Below are positions 1-16,280 of a stretch of 64,000 nt of DNA, piece by piece; the stretch's first letter is position 1, and each line of letters starts with the position of its first letter. Both the position numbers and the translations under genes were made by a program. The notes under the pieces were generated by a model. It was given only the letters and a program-made list of their open reading frames with translations, was not told the origin of the DNA and searched no databases. This stretch comes from Trichostrongylus colubriformis (lineage: Eukaryota > Nematoda > Chromadorea > Rhabditida > Trichostrongylidae): contig OZ022256.1 in assembly GCA_963978905.1 (NCBI GenBank), positions 44,068,001-44,132,000 of the forward strand. The letters are read 5' to 3'.

Positions 1-1794
1 GGACAAAAATTGCTTTTTTTGGCACCCTCTGTAGATGGAACTTGACCATATGCGTATCCTAGCTCACGTATCATGAGCTTCCGAGAGAAGTTATTCTGAA
101 CCCGCTCCAATAAACTGATCGTTTTGACCTTGTAAGGATTGAAAACAGGAGTTCCGTATTCAGAAACACTCTAAAACAAGATTTCCTTCTTTTTTCTATT
201 TAAAAGGAAACCACGCGATAAATTGTGAGAGCTATTGCGCGTATCACAGGACGTAAAGACCCTGCTCTACCCACCTGTCAAAAAAAAGAACCAAAATCTC
301 CTCACAACCACCAAAAATAGAAATCCCTGTATTCAGTCCTCGTACGAGTATTGGAGAGTGTAGAAGAGCTTTTGCTCGATGATATCGCGCAAAATGCTAC
401 GATATCTCCTGTTCTTCCCCGTTGAAGCTGCCTTCACTATTGAAATCGCTGCGTTATCTTGTCCTAAAGCAACATTCCTTCTTTACGTAAGAGCCATGTT
501 GGAAATTTGTTCGTCTGAGGTCAGGTGTGATTCGGCTCGATGGGCTCAACTCGGCTCGGGTAGAGCGCGCCTATCGCCGCAAGGATGCACGATCAAGCTG
601 CAACAAGTGTGCAGTCGGAGCACCTATATAAGGACCTAGTTGCCCCAAGAAAGTAAGCCACTAATGTGATTATCGCGTGGTGTGCCTTTAAATGAGGACA
701 GCGTTGGATTCCTAAATTCTGCTGTGTTGGAAGCTTCGTCTTCGAGTAGATTCCGACATCGATCCAGATCCTGTTTACGAAGATTTCTAACTGACTAGTA
801 TGATGAGCATATGGACTTGAGGACTTTCTGTTGAAGCAAAGATCAGTGAAATTTAAGCAAATAAAGTATAAAATATTATAGAATCAGTTAATGGAGGTGC
901 TCTGAAATGAATAAAGGCTCGGTCCGCAAGGCCTTAGGCCAATTTAAGTGTGCGATGCTTATTTGTAGATAGCCTGGATGTGATTTTTAGTGATTGTTTC
1001 CACCAGTGCCGAAACCGTAAGCGATTACTGTCGGCTCGGGACTAAGCGTTATAAATGTTTTTCTTCTACCGCACCGGGAACAGACATAACCGGTCTAACA
1101 GAAAAATAGGTTAGCTGAGTGATGCCGTCTTCAGCAGGCTTCCTACGGATAAGATCTACATGTTTTCTCAAATCAGAAGTATCCAGACCGTACTAATTGA
1201 GCTGATTCGAGCTACTCCCACTCGTGCGGTTGAGGATAGAGTTTAATCCTATAAGGGAAAAGTTACTGTCTAAAAATATTTTTTAAGAATCCTGTAAATT
1301 TTGCATATGGGAGGTGGCATCTCGGTGACGACTCCGCACGATTCTCATGACTCCTGAGAGACGGTAAAGTTGGTCTCAATCGTTTTGATGACAGCATCTT
1401 GAGCGATTCGTGCTGAAAGGTAAAGTCCAGTTTCTTGGGGCTATATAATTTTGGAGTGCGGCTTTAGTTACTCACATTCCTGTCCGTTATTCTCTTCACG
1501 CACGGCGTCGATATTACAAAAAGATTTACTTGCTCTTTAATATATCCTATTATTATCCTAGTGAGGAATATAAAGCACTGTTCAGCACATCAGCCAACCT
1601 ACAAGACACTACAGAGGGCCAGTCACATCAAAATATCTGAAGCTTCGAGTGTAGTAGTATGTTGGTTCATAAGTTCCGAGTACCTTGGCCTGTTTCCGTT
1701 TCCACTTTTCGTTTCACCTTTACATTCATTCAAGTAATGTGCGACGCAGCCATCTGCAATATGATGGCGGCTGTTCGAGTCCACTCCTTTGAAC
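1..1794. other. Stretch without a recognisable gene
   Basis: I see no conserved protein, RNA gene or clear repeat here. The only longer open frames (for example 379-639 plus, 86 codons) have no recognisable domain and no convincing splice context. A TATATAAGG string at about 625-633 could be a TATA-like site, but nothing downstream supports a gene. Confidence 0.4.
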
Positions 1795-2067
1795 TCGGTA
1801 CTAGGCCATTTTTTCACATTCTGAGAAGGTTGAGGGAAATTTTCTTCGAAACCTGATAAGTTAGAGATAAAATCTTTTACAGTCTTAATCTAAGCTCAAA
1901 TAAGTATAGGCGAAGTTTTGGTCATTTCTGATCAGCCCCCGTTCCTTTGTATTGTCCTAAACAGCGCCTCCGTGTATACTCTGCTAAAGAACCACCTCTC
2001 AACCCATTTTCAGGCGGCGATTCCTCAGTGAAATATACGCAGTTCGGTCCCCTACAAAAAATGCTAT

Positions 2068-2117
2068 CGAATGACATACAAAACCTTTGTGGTTTTGTAT
2101 GTCATTCGATAGCATAA
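2068..2117. repeat. Hairpin inside the fold-back left arm
   Basis: ATGCTATCGAATGACATACA is followed, after a short loop, by its exact reverse complement. The same unit recurs once more near 2412-2432 in the opposite arm, so this point of the element holds three copies of one 24-bp sequence. Confidence 0.8.
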
Positions 2118-2621
2118 AAAATTTGTTATTTTCCTCATTTCCAGCCTTTTCCTTTCGAGGATCAATCTCTTGTCGACAGCTTACGATTCACGTGCACGCT
2201 CTGAGACAGCGGTCACGATCGATGGCGCCAACGCGAGCCCCGAGCGATTTCCCACGGCCATGCACGTGAATAGCGCGGTGACGCCATCGATCCTGACTTC
2301 TCTACCACGGCCATGCACGTGAATCGCAGGCTGCCGACGATTGAGACGTCGATTCACTAAAGGAAAAAGCAGTCAGTGAGAAAATAAGATATTTGTCAGC
2401 ACGATAGCTTTGTATGTCATTCGATAGCATTTTCTCTGGGGAATCGGACGGCGTACATTTCACTGGGAAATCTCCGCCTGAAAATCGGTTGAGAGGTTGT
2501 TTTTTTAGCAGAGTATACTCGGAGACGCTGTTTAGGTTCATACAAAGGAACAGGGGCTGACCTGAAATGACCGAAACTTCAAAATTCCTATACTTATGTG
2601 AGCTTATGACTGTTAAGACTG

Positions 2622-5521
2622 CCCACGGATCTCCTTCACCGAGAGACTTCTCTCGCTGAAGGATCTCGAGCCGTTAGATGGCAAGGCTACGTGGCGCGAC
2701 CCCAGGTGGCGGATAGGGGGCTAATCGCGGACCAAAAGCCACCATGTACCTGTCCTGAGACGCAGGTGGATCCAGGGGATGGACTCCCTGTTTCTGCTGC
2801 GCTGGGCTGATTCATACCCTCTGTATCCGTGCAAACGTTTCTTGCATACGTGTGGGGGCGTTCTGTATGGGGCAGTTGGTTTCCTGCATTCGGTCCAGCC
2901 AGAAGCTTGCATTCTAACGACTGGGAGGTACATGGGAGGCGGTCCGGGGTCGCCTCCAACAAATAAACCCCATGTCCACTTCGGGATAGCCTGGCTAACT
3001 ACCCGGAGTATACCTAGCCCCCACGACAGAGCCCGGCAAGCTACTCGTGGGTCTCCATCTTGCTGAAAACAGCAACAAAAATGGGCCTCATTTCCCTGAA
3101 CCTGAGGGAGCCCCCAATACGGCAGCGTTGGGCAGGACCGCTCGGGAGAGGCTGCTAGAATCTCAGGGCTACAACAGGCTGCCCAAATCGAGAAGGACTA
3201 AGATGGCGATCTGTATATACAACGCACGAACTCTTGCATCGGACAGAAGCCCTCTCATCTGCGATGGACTTGGGAGTCACCCGGTGGACAATTCCATAAT
3301 GAGATCGATCACGTCATCTTCAATCGAAGGTTTTGCCTGACCGACGTCGCTGTTGTTCCGAAGTTCTACACGGGATCAGACCATCGACTCATCCGCGCAA
3401 AATTCCTCTTTTCGATACGTGGAGAGAGAGCCACGAAATTCAAGAAGCGAAGACCCAAGACAGTCATCAACTAGGAACACTTCGTTTCTCTCGCTGGTGT
3501 ATGGGAGGATTCCGTTATCGAAAACATCGACGACGAGTACAACCGGCTCGTTGAGCATCTTCACGATTGTGCCAGGAGGGCAGAGAGTTTGAAAGTCACA
3601 AAGAGGCGTCTCTCCTCGGAAACTCTCGAGCTGATACGCCAACGTGGAGCCGCACGAGCCGCAGGCGATTACCAACTGATGTCCGAACTTGCGAAGCGAT
3701 GCAGAGAGGCGATAAAAGAAGATCTCAAGGAGAGAAGAGCAGCAGTGCTGGCTGAAGCAGCAGAGGCTGGGAGGAGCATTCACAATGCCCGCCGAGGCTT
3801 CGCCAGTTATAAGACCAAAATGACCGGTCTCCGGCGTCCGGACGGCACAGTTACTGCTTCCCGAAGGGCAATGGAGAAGGTCATCTACGACTTATACTCG
3901 GATCTCTTCGATAGCCATGTCCAACTGCCTAGGAGCAATCTGAAACAGGATGGATATGTCGTACCATCAGTTCTCCCTTGCGAAATCCGACACGCCATTT
4001 CGTCGGTGAAGAATGGTACAGCACCCGGCCCCGACAGGATCAGACCGGAACATCTGAAGAATCTTCCGCCAGTTATCGTCAAAACACTGGCCCGACTCTT
4101 CACGCGCTACCTGTCGGAATGCAAGGTACCCACATCGTGGAAGACTAGCAGGACTGTGTTGCTGTATAAGAAGGGAGATCCACACGACATCGGCAATTAT
4201 CGTCCAATCTGCCTGCTGTCTGTAGTCTACAAGCTCTTCACTCGTGTCATCTTGAATAGGATCGGTAGAAGTTTAGACGAAGGACAGCCATGCGAGCAAG
4301 CAGGGTTTCGGAGAGGATTCAGTACAATCGATCACATCCACATGGTCACTAGACTCATCGAAGTATCGCGAGAGTACAAGATGCCGTTTTGTCTCACATT
4401 CATCGATTTGAAGAAAGCCTTCGACTCCGTTGAGACAGAAGCGGTTATCAAAGCCCTGGAAAACCAGGGTGTGCCTACTCAGTATATAAGAGTACTTCGT
4501 GAGCTCTACAGCAACTTCACGACCAGGATCTCGCCATTCTACAAGGAAGTCATCATCGACGTGAAGAGAGGGGTTCAACAAGGCGACACTATCTCCCCTA
4601 AACTATTCAGCGCCGCTCTTGAGAACGTCATGCGTCAACTGGAATGGGAAGGAATGGGAGTGAAGGTCGATGGCCGGCATCTACACAACCTCCGCTTCGC
4701 TGACGACATCGTGCTAATAACACCGACAATCCAGCAAGCGGAACGGATGCTAGCCGATTTCGACTGCGAGTGTGGAAAGATCGGTCTACAGCTGAACCTG
4801 ACGAAGACGATGTTCATGAGAAACGGATTGGTACCTGACGCCCCATTCACGCTCAACGGAACGAACGTCACCGAATGCTTCAGCTATGTGTACCTAGGTC
4901 GGGAAGTCAATATGATGAACGACTTAGCACCAGAGCTGAGCAGGAGGAAAAGAGCGGCATGGAGAGCCTTCAAGACCATCGAGGGAGTAGTGAAGAAGAC
5001 GAAGAACATCCGGCTCCGCGCCCATCTCTTCGATTCCGCTGTCCTTCCTGCCCTAACATACGCCTCAGAGACCTGGACTCTACGTAAGCAGGAGGAGCAT
5101 GCGGTCGGCGTCATCCAACGCGCCATCGAGAGGATGATGCTCGGAGTATCCCGATACACGCAAGTGCAGAGGGGAATCCGGAGTTCCGAACTCCGTCGTC
5201 GATCAAAGATCAGGGACGCCGTCGTATTCGCCAAGGAATCGAAGATTATATGGGCCGGACACGTCATGCGATATCGTGATGACCGTTGGACCAGAGCGGT
5301 TACCGACTGGATCCATCGGGACGTCAAACGAACACCTGGACGACCGCCGGCCCGATGGTCAGACTTCTTCACGAAAGCTCTGCGCGAAAGGAACGAGACG
5401 CTACGTGTCCCTGGGGCCAGAAACGTTCACTGGACTGCTTTGGCCCGCGACAGGGATGAATGGAGACGTTGCTGGCGCCCGCTCGAGGCTCTCGATGAAC
5501 AACGGGACGACAGGTGATATA
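2622..5521 (+). mobile_element. RTE-type LINE, endonuclease-deleted copy
   Basis: This is a non-LTR retrotransposon inserted in the right arm of the fold-back element. It is bounded by the 9-bp direct repeat TTAAGACTG at 2613-2621 and 5522-5530; the intact left arm of the host palindrome carries this site once, giving the pre-insertion state. The 5-prime part has a GC-rich leader (2622 to about 3190) and then only the first residues of an APE-type endonuclease (MAICIYNARTLAS at about 3202-3240). Most of the endonuclease is missing; the frame resumes near 3299 with a motif of the end of that domain (DHVIFNRRF-like, then FYTGSDHRL at about 3361-3390). A TAG at 3472-3474 interrupts the frame before the reverse transcriptase. 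The copy is therefore not autonomous, although its reverse transcriptase frame is intact. Confidence 0.9.
3475..5517 (+). CDS. LINE reverse transcriptase open frame (RTE clade), 5-prime truncated
   Basis: The frame is open from 3475, just after an in-frame TAG, to a TGA at 5515-5517. It has no ATG near its beginning because it is the tail of a longer ORF; the codon at 3589 is TTG. The reverse transcriptase palm is complete to the eye: [18 protein letters not shown], then the QAGFRRG block, FIDLKKAFD with the first catalytic aspartate, RGVQQGD, and FADD at 4696-4707 (residues 370-373 counted from 3589). The C-terminal part has the ERMMLGVSR and WAGHVMR motifs found in nematode and insect RTE-like elements. 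The protein would copy element RNA at a nick made by its own endonuclease, but that domain is deleted here, so only help in trans could mobilise it. Family known; inactivity inferred. Confidence 0.9.
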   Translation, partial: EHFVSLAGVWEDSVIENIDDEYNRLVEHLHDCARRAESLKVTKRRLSSETLELIRQRGAARAAGDYQLMSELAKRCREAIKEDLKERRAAVLAEAAEAGRSIHNARRGFASYKTKMTGLRRPDGTVTASRRAMEKVIYDLYSDLFDSHVQLPRSNLKQDGYVVPSVLPCEIRHAISSVKNGTAPGPDRIRPEHLKNLPPVIVKTLARLFTRYLSECKVPTSWKTSRTVLLYKKGDPHDIGNYRPICLLSVVYKLFTRVILNRIGRSLDEGQPCEQAGFRRGFSTIDHIHMVTRLIEVSREYKMPFCLTFIDLKKAFDSVETEAVIKALENQGVPTQYIRVLRELYSNFTTRISPFYKEVIIDVKRGVQQGDTISPKLFSAALENVMRQLEWEGMGVKVDGRHLHNLRFADDIVLITPTIQQAERMLADFDCECGKIGLQLNLTKTMFMRNGLVPDAPFTLNGTNVTECFSYVYLGREVNMMNDLAPELSRRKRAAWRAFKTIEGVVKKTKNIRLRAHLFDSAVLPALTYASETWTLRKQEEHAVGVIQRAIERMMLGVSRYTQVQRGIRSSELRRRSKIRDAVVFAKESKIIWAGHVMRYRDDRWTRAVTDWIHRDVKRTPGRPPARWSDFFTKALRERNETLRVPGARNVHWTALARDRDEWRRCWRPLEALDEQRDDR

Positions 5522-5672
5522 TTAAGACTGTAAAAGATTTTATCTCCAACTTATCAGGTTTCGAAGAAAATTTCACTCAAACTTCTCAAAATGTGAAAAT
5601 TGGCCTAGTACCGATTGCAAGAAAACCGAAAACTTGTAGTACCCTCTTGTAGAACTCGATTGGCCGAGTCGA

Positions 5673-5720
5673 TCGGAATCAGCTCATCGAGCCGAGATTG
5701 GCTCGATGAGCTGATTCCGA
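5673..5720. repeat. Perfect 21-bp inverted repeat (hairpin)
   Basis: Arms 5673-5693 and 5700-5720 are exact reverse complements around a 6-nt loop (TCGGAATCAGCTCATCGAGCC and its complement). It lies just outside the fold-back element. No protein or transposon end is attached to it that I can see. Confidence 0.85.
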
Positions 5721-6032
5721 ATATGTATACAAGCCTGATAAAAAGTCCATAAACAATTGATTTATAGCAAAAAACTCGAAGGCGCGTTTTCGCGCGTCTT
5801 TTAAGACACTTACTCATCATAATATAACATTTTATACATCGATGAACTCGCCGCATTGGGACGAATCCAATGCTTTTTGAATCTTTCCGTTTTACCCTCT
5901 TTGAACGATGTTATGACGTTGCGACGGTTTGCTCGCGATTAGTCCGTCGCGAGGCGAAAATTATTCACTAAATGAGCGGTATTGTAGTTACACACATCAC
6001 AGAAGTAGCGTGAATTTGGAATTCCTTCAGTG

Positions 6033-6099
6033 ATTTTTACAGCACCAAATGTATAATGGTCCGGAACTTGGACCACTTTACATTTAGTGCTGTAAAATA
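6033..6099. repeat. Near-perfect inverted repeat, ~29-bp arms
   Basis: The arm beginning ATTTTACAGCACCAAATG at 6033 pairs with 6070-6099 around a short GGAACTT loop, with a few mismatches. It is the size of a very short MITE or a stem-loop relic; no function can be assigned. Confidence 0.75.
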
Positions 6100-6945
6100 G
6101 ACCAATTCAATAAATGCATAAAAATCGGATCAAATGTTTCAGCAGATGTAACTCGCTCTTAATTTCACTGGATTTTTTACTTACATTTTTAACAATACAT
6201 GTTTCTGACCTGACCTACATATTCTCACTGAATCTAATACTATTGAACCATTCATTGGCATGCCCACTATTCTTTTAGATAACGCACTAATCGACTGAGG
6301 TGGAAGTAAACGAATTCCAACTTTTGAGCATGTTGCATGTTCTTAATTTGGTATGGCTGCAAATCCTTGGAACCTTTTCATGGGAGATATCATGGCTATG
6401 CAGATGAAAAACATATTTCTTATCGGATGTCTGGCAAACATATTACGGCGAGTGAAGCATGAATTGACGAGTGGGATGCTGCAGAACTGATGAACCACTT
6501 TCATAATAAAACGTTGAAGCAATCAGCGCTAACCAATCCTTTTCCGGGATGCGTCACGCATTCTAGATCCATTCGTGATGACAAGTGAATGCAATTTTAT
6601 TTATACAAAGCCATGCGATTTAGAGGGACCATCCACAAGTTGAAGGTTCTATACTCCCGGACCTGTGGTACCAATTCACCTACCGTGAAGGAATGGAAGA
6701 CTCTGTAGGCTCGAACCTGATTCGAGATTTGATAGGCGCATCACACAAGTGTGATTGCGCGACTTCTCGATGCACAATCTGCCCATTTCATAAAAAGCGA
6801 AAAATTAAAGGGGTAACAATTCACCTCAACCTCAGTTGTTTCAAATTAGCTCCTCAAATCTCCCGAAGTAAAAACCCACAGCTGATTGAAAACTTACCGC
6901 GATCATAGTTTGCGCACCGATGCCCCGGCAGCCACGACAAAATAA

Positions 6946-7170
6946 GGCCGCGTTTATACTTTGCGCACCGGCGGCGACGGCGTCAAAATCACATGCCCGC
7001 CGCCGGTGTCGGCGTCAAATTGACGGCCGCACTCTGTTGACGCGCTCCGTTTGTAGAACGCTCAACCCAATAAGACTACAGAATTATGAGTGGAGAGCCC
7101 ACGCATCCAAATTCGATCTCAGCATAGTTTGGCACTATGCCGAGATTCGATTTCGAATTCGTGGGCTCTC
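6946..7170. mobile_element. TAA-flanked MITE (GGCCGC family), partly degraded, with internal hairpin
   Basis: TAA at 6943-6945 precedes GGCCGCGTTTATACTTTGCG, the same terminus as the short palindromic MITEs at 8551 and 46751. A GC-rich stem follows. A separate strong hairpin spans 7093-7127 and 7135-7170 (arms starting GAGAGCCCACGC). I cannot find a clean right terminus, so the right limit is approximate. Confidence 0.6.
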
Positions 7171-7214
7171 ACCATGATCATCATGCATCGTTTGGCACTG
7201 ATGGTCCACAGGTG

Positions 7215-7388
7215 GAAATACTGTGAAACCGTGGGTCGTCGAGACTTTATCGTTTCTACGTGAAGAGCTGGAGGCAGATAATCATAACACCAAATGAACT
7301 AGCGCATAACTGAGCGAATCACACGGATAATGTTTCAAATGGGCCCAGTTGCAATCAGCCTTGTGATGAGCGCTCTAGTGTGAGCTTA
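7215..7388. repeat. 174-bp direct repeat, copy 1
   Basis: This segment recurs at 8184-8357 in the same orientation, offset by exactly 969 bp, with a single mismatch that I can find (A versus C in GCAATCAGCC). Near identity points to a recent event. The 795 bp between the copies has no coding capacity, and the ends are not TG...CA, so it does not look like a standard LTR pair. Confidence 0.85.
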
Positions 7389-8183
7389 CCCAAATGGTTC
7401 ACTATCGACTTTACGACCCAACGAAAAATTGAATCGAATTGACTCAGCACGAGATAGATGCACAGTTTATTCTACAATTTTTCAAAAATGAGACCTATCA
7501 ACAAAAACTATAACAAACAACTAATAAATGAGTCACTCCAAAAATATACTATTTACACATGACTTATACTTCGTACCCGGCACAGTCGACCAAAATTCTT
7601 CTCGAACAACCCATTTGTAGTCGACAACCTGTAAATTATCTATATGAAACATTTTACCACAAGAAAAAACTACTTTTGCAATGGTTATAAAATTTTGGCA
7701 ATCTCAGATAGCAGTAGAAGAAGTGAGAAGCTATCGAATCCGTGCAATATAAGTGGGTCTTAGAAACTTACGAAAAAATTTTGGAAATGCATCCGAAATG
7801 ATGTCGATCAATCATGTAGATGATCGCAATCCACACTGTTCAAAATTTAGGTGACATTCCATTATAGGACGAATATTTATAACAACCAAGTGATAAATGA
7901 GTCATTCTATGGGTACAGACTTGGGAGACTCATGTGATGAACTACTAACAATAAGCCCGAGACTTCACAGTAGAAGTAAACAAAACATTTTTGAAAAGCA
8001 TTCAAAAATATGAGAGAATCGTGGGGAGCACGGATGACACCTGACTCTGCACCCACTTCGTCCATTCCGCAGCCTTAGTATTAGGTTGCTGCAAAATGAT
8101 TTGTCGCAACGAGCGGCGCATTTAGAAAGTCATGACTCTTCTCAAAATGAACTTCAATCATCGACGTGAAATCAATCTAATTC

Positions 8184-8357
8184 GAAATACTGTGAAACCG
8201 TGGGTCGTCGAGACTTTATCGTTTCTACGTGAAGAGCTGGAGGCAGATAATCATAACACCAAATGAACTAGCGCATAACTGAGCGAATCACACGGATAAT
8301 GTTTCAAATGGGCCCAGTTGCAATCCGCCTTGTGATGAGCGCTCTAGTGTGAGCTTA
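8184..8357. repeat. 174-bp direct repeat, copy 2
   Basis: Second member of the pair described at 7215-7388. It begins GAAATACTGTGAAACC and ends GTGAGCTTA. Immediately downstream sequence differs from that of copy 1, which fixes the repeat boundary. Confidence 0.85.
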
Positions 8358-8550
8358 TCTTTCCCCAACGTTTCTGTAAAAAAGTATCCATTCCTGTAAA
8401 AATCTAGATCACGAGAATCTGAAAACTCTCGGAAGGCGGTCTAGATCAATAAACTGCTGTCTGTTGACTCAGATTCTGATCTGTTGTCGCAGATTTGCAT
8501 TCAAAGCTTGGAAAAAGTGATAATCTCTGGGATAAATGTCTGAAGAGTAA

Positions 8551-8624
8551 GGCCGCTTTCATACTTTGCGCACCGACGCCGTCACGCGCGTGACGGCGTC
8601 GGTGCGCAAAGTATGAAAGCGGCC
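8551..8624. mobile_element. 74-bp perfect palindrome MITE (GGCCGC family)
   Basis: The element is a loop-free palindrome of two 37-nt halves, starting GGCCGCTTTCATACTTTGCG and centred on CGC/GCG. It is flanked on both sides by TAA (8548-8550 and 8625-8627), a 3-bp target duplication of the kind made by PIF/Harbinger transposases. It has no coding capacity. Relatives lie at 6946, 14375, 17124, 22651, 46751 and 62852. Confidence 0.85.
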
Positions 8625-8775
8625 TAAGCAAGGTGGCGAATAAGTCACCTGCACATTTGCGTCAATTTTTGCCGCGTGATCTTTGAAGTATGAGGCCAGG
8701 GTTATCCTGGGACAAACAAGCCCCTCCTGCTACTACTGACGGCAACATCTGCCGCATCTTTTCAAATATTACTCT

Positions 8776-9345
8776 TTACTCACAACAGTAAGACACTGCT
8801 GTGACAGTCTGACGAGGTTGCAGGTGGCTATAGTGAATCACACCTTCGCAACTTACCAAACAGTCGATATAGTAGTTGAAGGATGGAGATCTTATTTCGG
8901 AAAACTTTGAAGTGAGAAAGACTTGCCAACCCACACGTACCCTGCCTCCGGTTATTGTAAAGAACCCATTTTTCATCGACTGTTATCAAGCGGTCCCAAA
9001 ATGGTTTGTTTTTCTGGCCAACAAGCAACAAGCAGGTTAGAACAGACGATGAGGTGGGTCAGACATTACTCGTCGGTCAAAACATAGGGTATCCACTTTT
9101 GCTCTTCCTTTCTCACCAATTAAGGCCAAGCACCTCGATACTGAACTATAACGAACACCCATGTCTGCTGCCATCGCTCGAATAGTTGCATCCGATTTCG
9201 AGTTAACGAATGTTTGTAAAGCTTGATCATCCAGTGACAACCGGTGGCCACAGCCAGCTTGTCCTCGAGATCAAAATCTGCAGAAGAGACTTGAGAACCA
9301 GTACTTCACCGTTCGCTGTGAAGGAGCATATGAGCTGAATACATT
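8776..9345 (-). pseudogene. Decayed mariner transposase
   Basis: Read on the minus strand, 9345 to about 9040 gives the N-terminal helix-turn-helix part of a mariner transposase in broken frames: an SQRT-VKYWF-like block, then a SLDDQALQTFV segment followed by a second helix-turn-helix. From 9031 to 8776 comes the catalytic core start, with the TxDEKWVLY motif (Asp codon about 8975-8977). Frames are interrupted by stops and the remaining DD34D core is not recognisable. It is a dead copy of a different mariner lineage from the two deleted elements at 35282 and 59908. Confidence 0.75.
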
Positions 9346-9803
9346 TTCAATGTTGAGGGCTGCCTCTGTCACAAAATGTTTGGCATAATCGCCCAAAAAT
9401 CGCGTCGGTACATTATTTTTGAGATTCTATTAAAAAGCAAGGGATATAGATAGACGAAAAACAAGATATATGTATGTATTCTGAAGGAAAAGAGAAAATT
9501 CACAAGACAGTTGGTATAGTTCCTTCGAGATAACAAGCTTGCAAACTCCGGAACGGCAAATCATTTATAACTACAAAATATTTTAGCGTTCGCCTCAGGG
9601 AACTGAGGTCACGTAATCAGAATGAACGGTGCCATTCAACATGCGTAAGCAGGCGATGGAAGGATGACGAAATCACATCCCGCTGACGATCAAAAATCAG
9701 AAAAATTTGGGATAGAAGCTGCTTGCATACCATTTCAAATAAAACCTTCACCACAGCAACAAAACCACAGAGGACGGAGGAGAGAATTCACTAGACACCC
9801 CAA

Positions 9804-11519
9804 TCACGCTGAATAGCGCAGATGCGCTTCAGCATTCTTGTAACGTTGATGATAAAGGGAAAATATCTGCTTTGTGGAAGAGCGTGAACGCTCCCTCAAC
9901 CAATACAGCGCGAACTGCTTGAAATGATCCAAAAGTAAGGAAGCTAATTAATTAACCAATTTTGCTTACAAAAATGCAGAAATATACTGGGAAAGAAATA
10001 TTCCTAAAAAAAGCACTCTGTGAAGATCGCGCATTAGATATACAAAAAGCGTTCATTACAACAAGAAAGAACAGTGAAATAAGTTTGTAAAAACGTAGTA
10101 TTGGTAGGTAGAAATGGTTGTCGGCACATACCTCCTTCTTATTTGCGGAAAACGAAGTGGTGGGGTCTAAAACGGCATTGAGAAAGAAAATTTTGGCTCC
10201 TTCCGTGTCCAGGCGTTTACTCAGAGGCTTAGGATATCTGTAATGTAACTCTCCTTAGACAGCAAAGACCATAAGCTCTATGAATGGAATGGGGTAACAT
10301 TCTACTAAAAGGTCCCAACATCCACAGATCCCAAGCAGGAACAATCGAAAGTACTCGAGGATTATTTCAAATTAATTAATTTGAATAGAACGTACTTCTG
10401 AGAAAATACGGCAAATGGAGCATTTCCATACAAGAGTGCTTTGACACCATCCGCTGTTTGCCGTATACAACGTTCAGCAGTCTTAAAAACCCACAATGGG
10501 CAGCACCTTCTCCTTCATCATCACCTCAACCTCTTTATATCCTATACTAAGCTTACGGAGGTAATTCAAAGTAGGTTCTGAACATCATTAAGAGATAAAA
10601 GGAGAGCCGAGGTATGGTAGGCCGTGTTCAGTACTCGGAGAAATAATATGATGTTGTTGGGGTGGACTGATGTCCCTCTCCCGAATGAGACAGCTTCGCA
10701 TCACCCATCGTTTCTCCATATGCAGAGATATATTTGGATAAGAAAAACTCGCCACGGCATACTGGATACTATTCAGTGATGGCTGTAATTGCTAAACGGA
10801 CCTCTCGTAAAGTTTCCCCTGGTTCGTGCTTTAACTGAGGTAGGATCCATGGACTTTCGTAATTTTCTTGTCCGAATCGTTGTTGAACAATCAGTAAAAG
10901 CTTCCGATCCAGCATGCGTTGTAATGATCGTTCATCGCTGACTTCTCGCGACCGGGGGTTTTTGAGTTTGAGACTTAAAAAAATTCAAACATTAATTGAA
11001 CTGTTCAATAACATCTTCACACAACGTCACCTTTCCACTAATTGTTCTCCTCTCTTATTCCATTCGTCCTCTATCATAGCATTGGCGACCCCGATTTGTT
11101 CATCTAATTCGGAAAGCTCTTTTCCTTCACGTTCCAATTCAGCACGCTTTGCGAGAAGCCTGTAACAGTTCGATGCATGTGCATATGCAATGTGGCTAAT
11201 TGAGAGATATGCACTTCTCATCGTGCCGTGATTTCAGTTCAAAATCACACAGCAAGCTCCTTTCTCGTTCCTCCTCCAATTGAAGCGAATGAAACCTAAA
11301 CAAATGAACACATTATCCCACGGAACTTTCCACATCATTATCCCATGGAGCCTTCCAAAAGCTCCACGATCAAGCTGAAGGCCGACCAGAAAACGGTCAA
11401 CCGTGTTTTGTCTCATACCTCCTTTCCACCTCAGACATGGGTGCAGCTGTAACTTGCGGTCGAGATAGCGCGACAGAGACCATGACATCCCACTTAAACC
11501 GTAGGACCGATAACCGCAT
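9804..11519 (-). CDS. mrpl-46: Mitochondrial ribosomal protein mL46 (MRPL46), 7 exons
   Basis: Large-subunit protein of the mitochondrial ribosome with a degenerate NUDIX fold. Coding exons on the minus strand: 11419-11519, 11215-11295, 11031-11159, 10802-10973, 10396-10481, 10132-10237, 9804-9917; all phases join and give 262 aa. Family marks are KWDVMVSVALSRP near the start, an acidic coiled segment (ERSLLCDFEL, then AKRAELEREGKELSELDEQI), and the NUDIX-like core with RKLLLIVQQRFG, SPWILPQ and HEPGETLRETAERC. The start ATG sits 2 nt after a TGCAG acceptor, typical of spliced-leader addition. The gene begins about 225 nt after the stop of the hydratase upstream, with a poly(A) signal between, so the two probably form an operon serving mitochondria. 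The N-terminal import signal is short; an extra 5-prime exon is possible. Confidence 0.85.
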
Positions 11520-11521
11520 TT

Positions 11522-11528
11522 CTGCATT
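11522..11528 (-). promoter_or_regulatory. Probable trans-splice acceptor for mrpl-46
   Basis: On the minus strand the sequence AATGCAG ends 2 nt before the ATG of mrpl-46. It lies about 127 nt after the poly(A) signal of the upstream hydratase gene, the usual spacing of nematode operons that receive an SL2-type leader. Inferred from position only. Confidence 0.5.
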
Positions 11529-11648
11529 GAACACATAGTCCACATAAGATAGGGATAAAACAAAGACAGTGCACAGAAAACAAGCAAAGCGAGACAGAGA
11601 AGTGGCGGTATGCCTCCCATTGAAAGAAACACATTTTTGGTAAAAAAA

Positions 11649-11654
11649 TTTATT
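11649..11654 (-). terminator. Poly(A) signal of the hydratase gene
   Basis: AATAAA on the minus strand, about 90 nt after the TGA of the AUH-type hydratase and upstream of the mrpl-46 acceptor. Confidence 0.6.
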
Positions 11655-11744
11655 GATTCCTAGAGTATAAAACGGCTATGAAATATTGAGCATCATAAGT
11701 GACGTATTTGGCCGCACGTAAGATTATCCAAAACGTGGGCATCT

Positions 11745-16280
<4,536 letters not shown>

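Larger units (their letters stand above)
1795..5614. mobile_element. Large fold-back (palindromic) element, split by a LINE
   Basis: The outermost sequence TCGGTACTAGGCC at 1795 reappears inverted ending at 5614. Reading inwards, the left arm (1795 to about 2235) is matched in reverse complement by about 2270-2621 plus 5531-5614. Shared blocks include the tract around ATCTTTTACAGTCTTA, the GGCGGAGATT/CCTCTCAACC region, and a 24-bp tract ending in CATACAAA next to 2090 and 2412. The right arm is interrupted by the LINE at 2622-5521, so the original element was about 0.9 kb with arms of about 420-450 bp. I found no clear flanking target duplication, so its superfamily is unknown. No transposase is encoded apart from the unrelated LINE. 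Confidence 0.85.

Noticed and set aside
3376..5372. Several open frames antisense to the LINE (for example 4884-5372, 162 codons)
   Set aside because: They mirror the GC-rich reverse transcriptase frame and have no domain or start context of their own.
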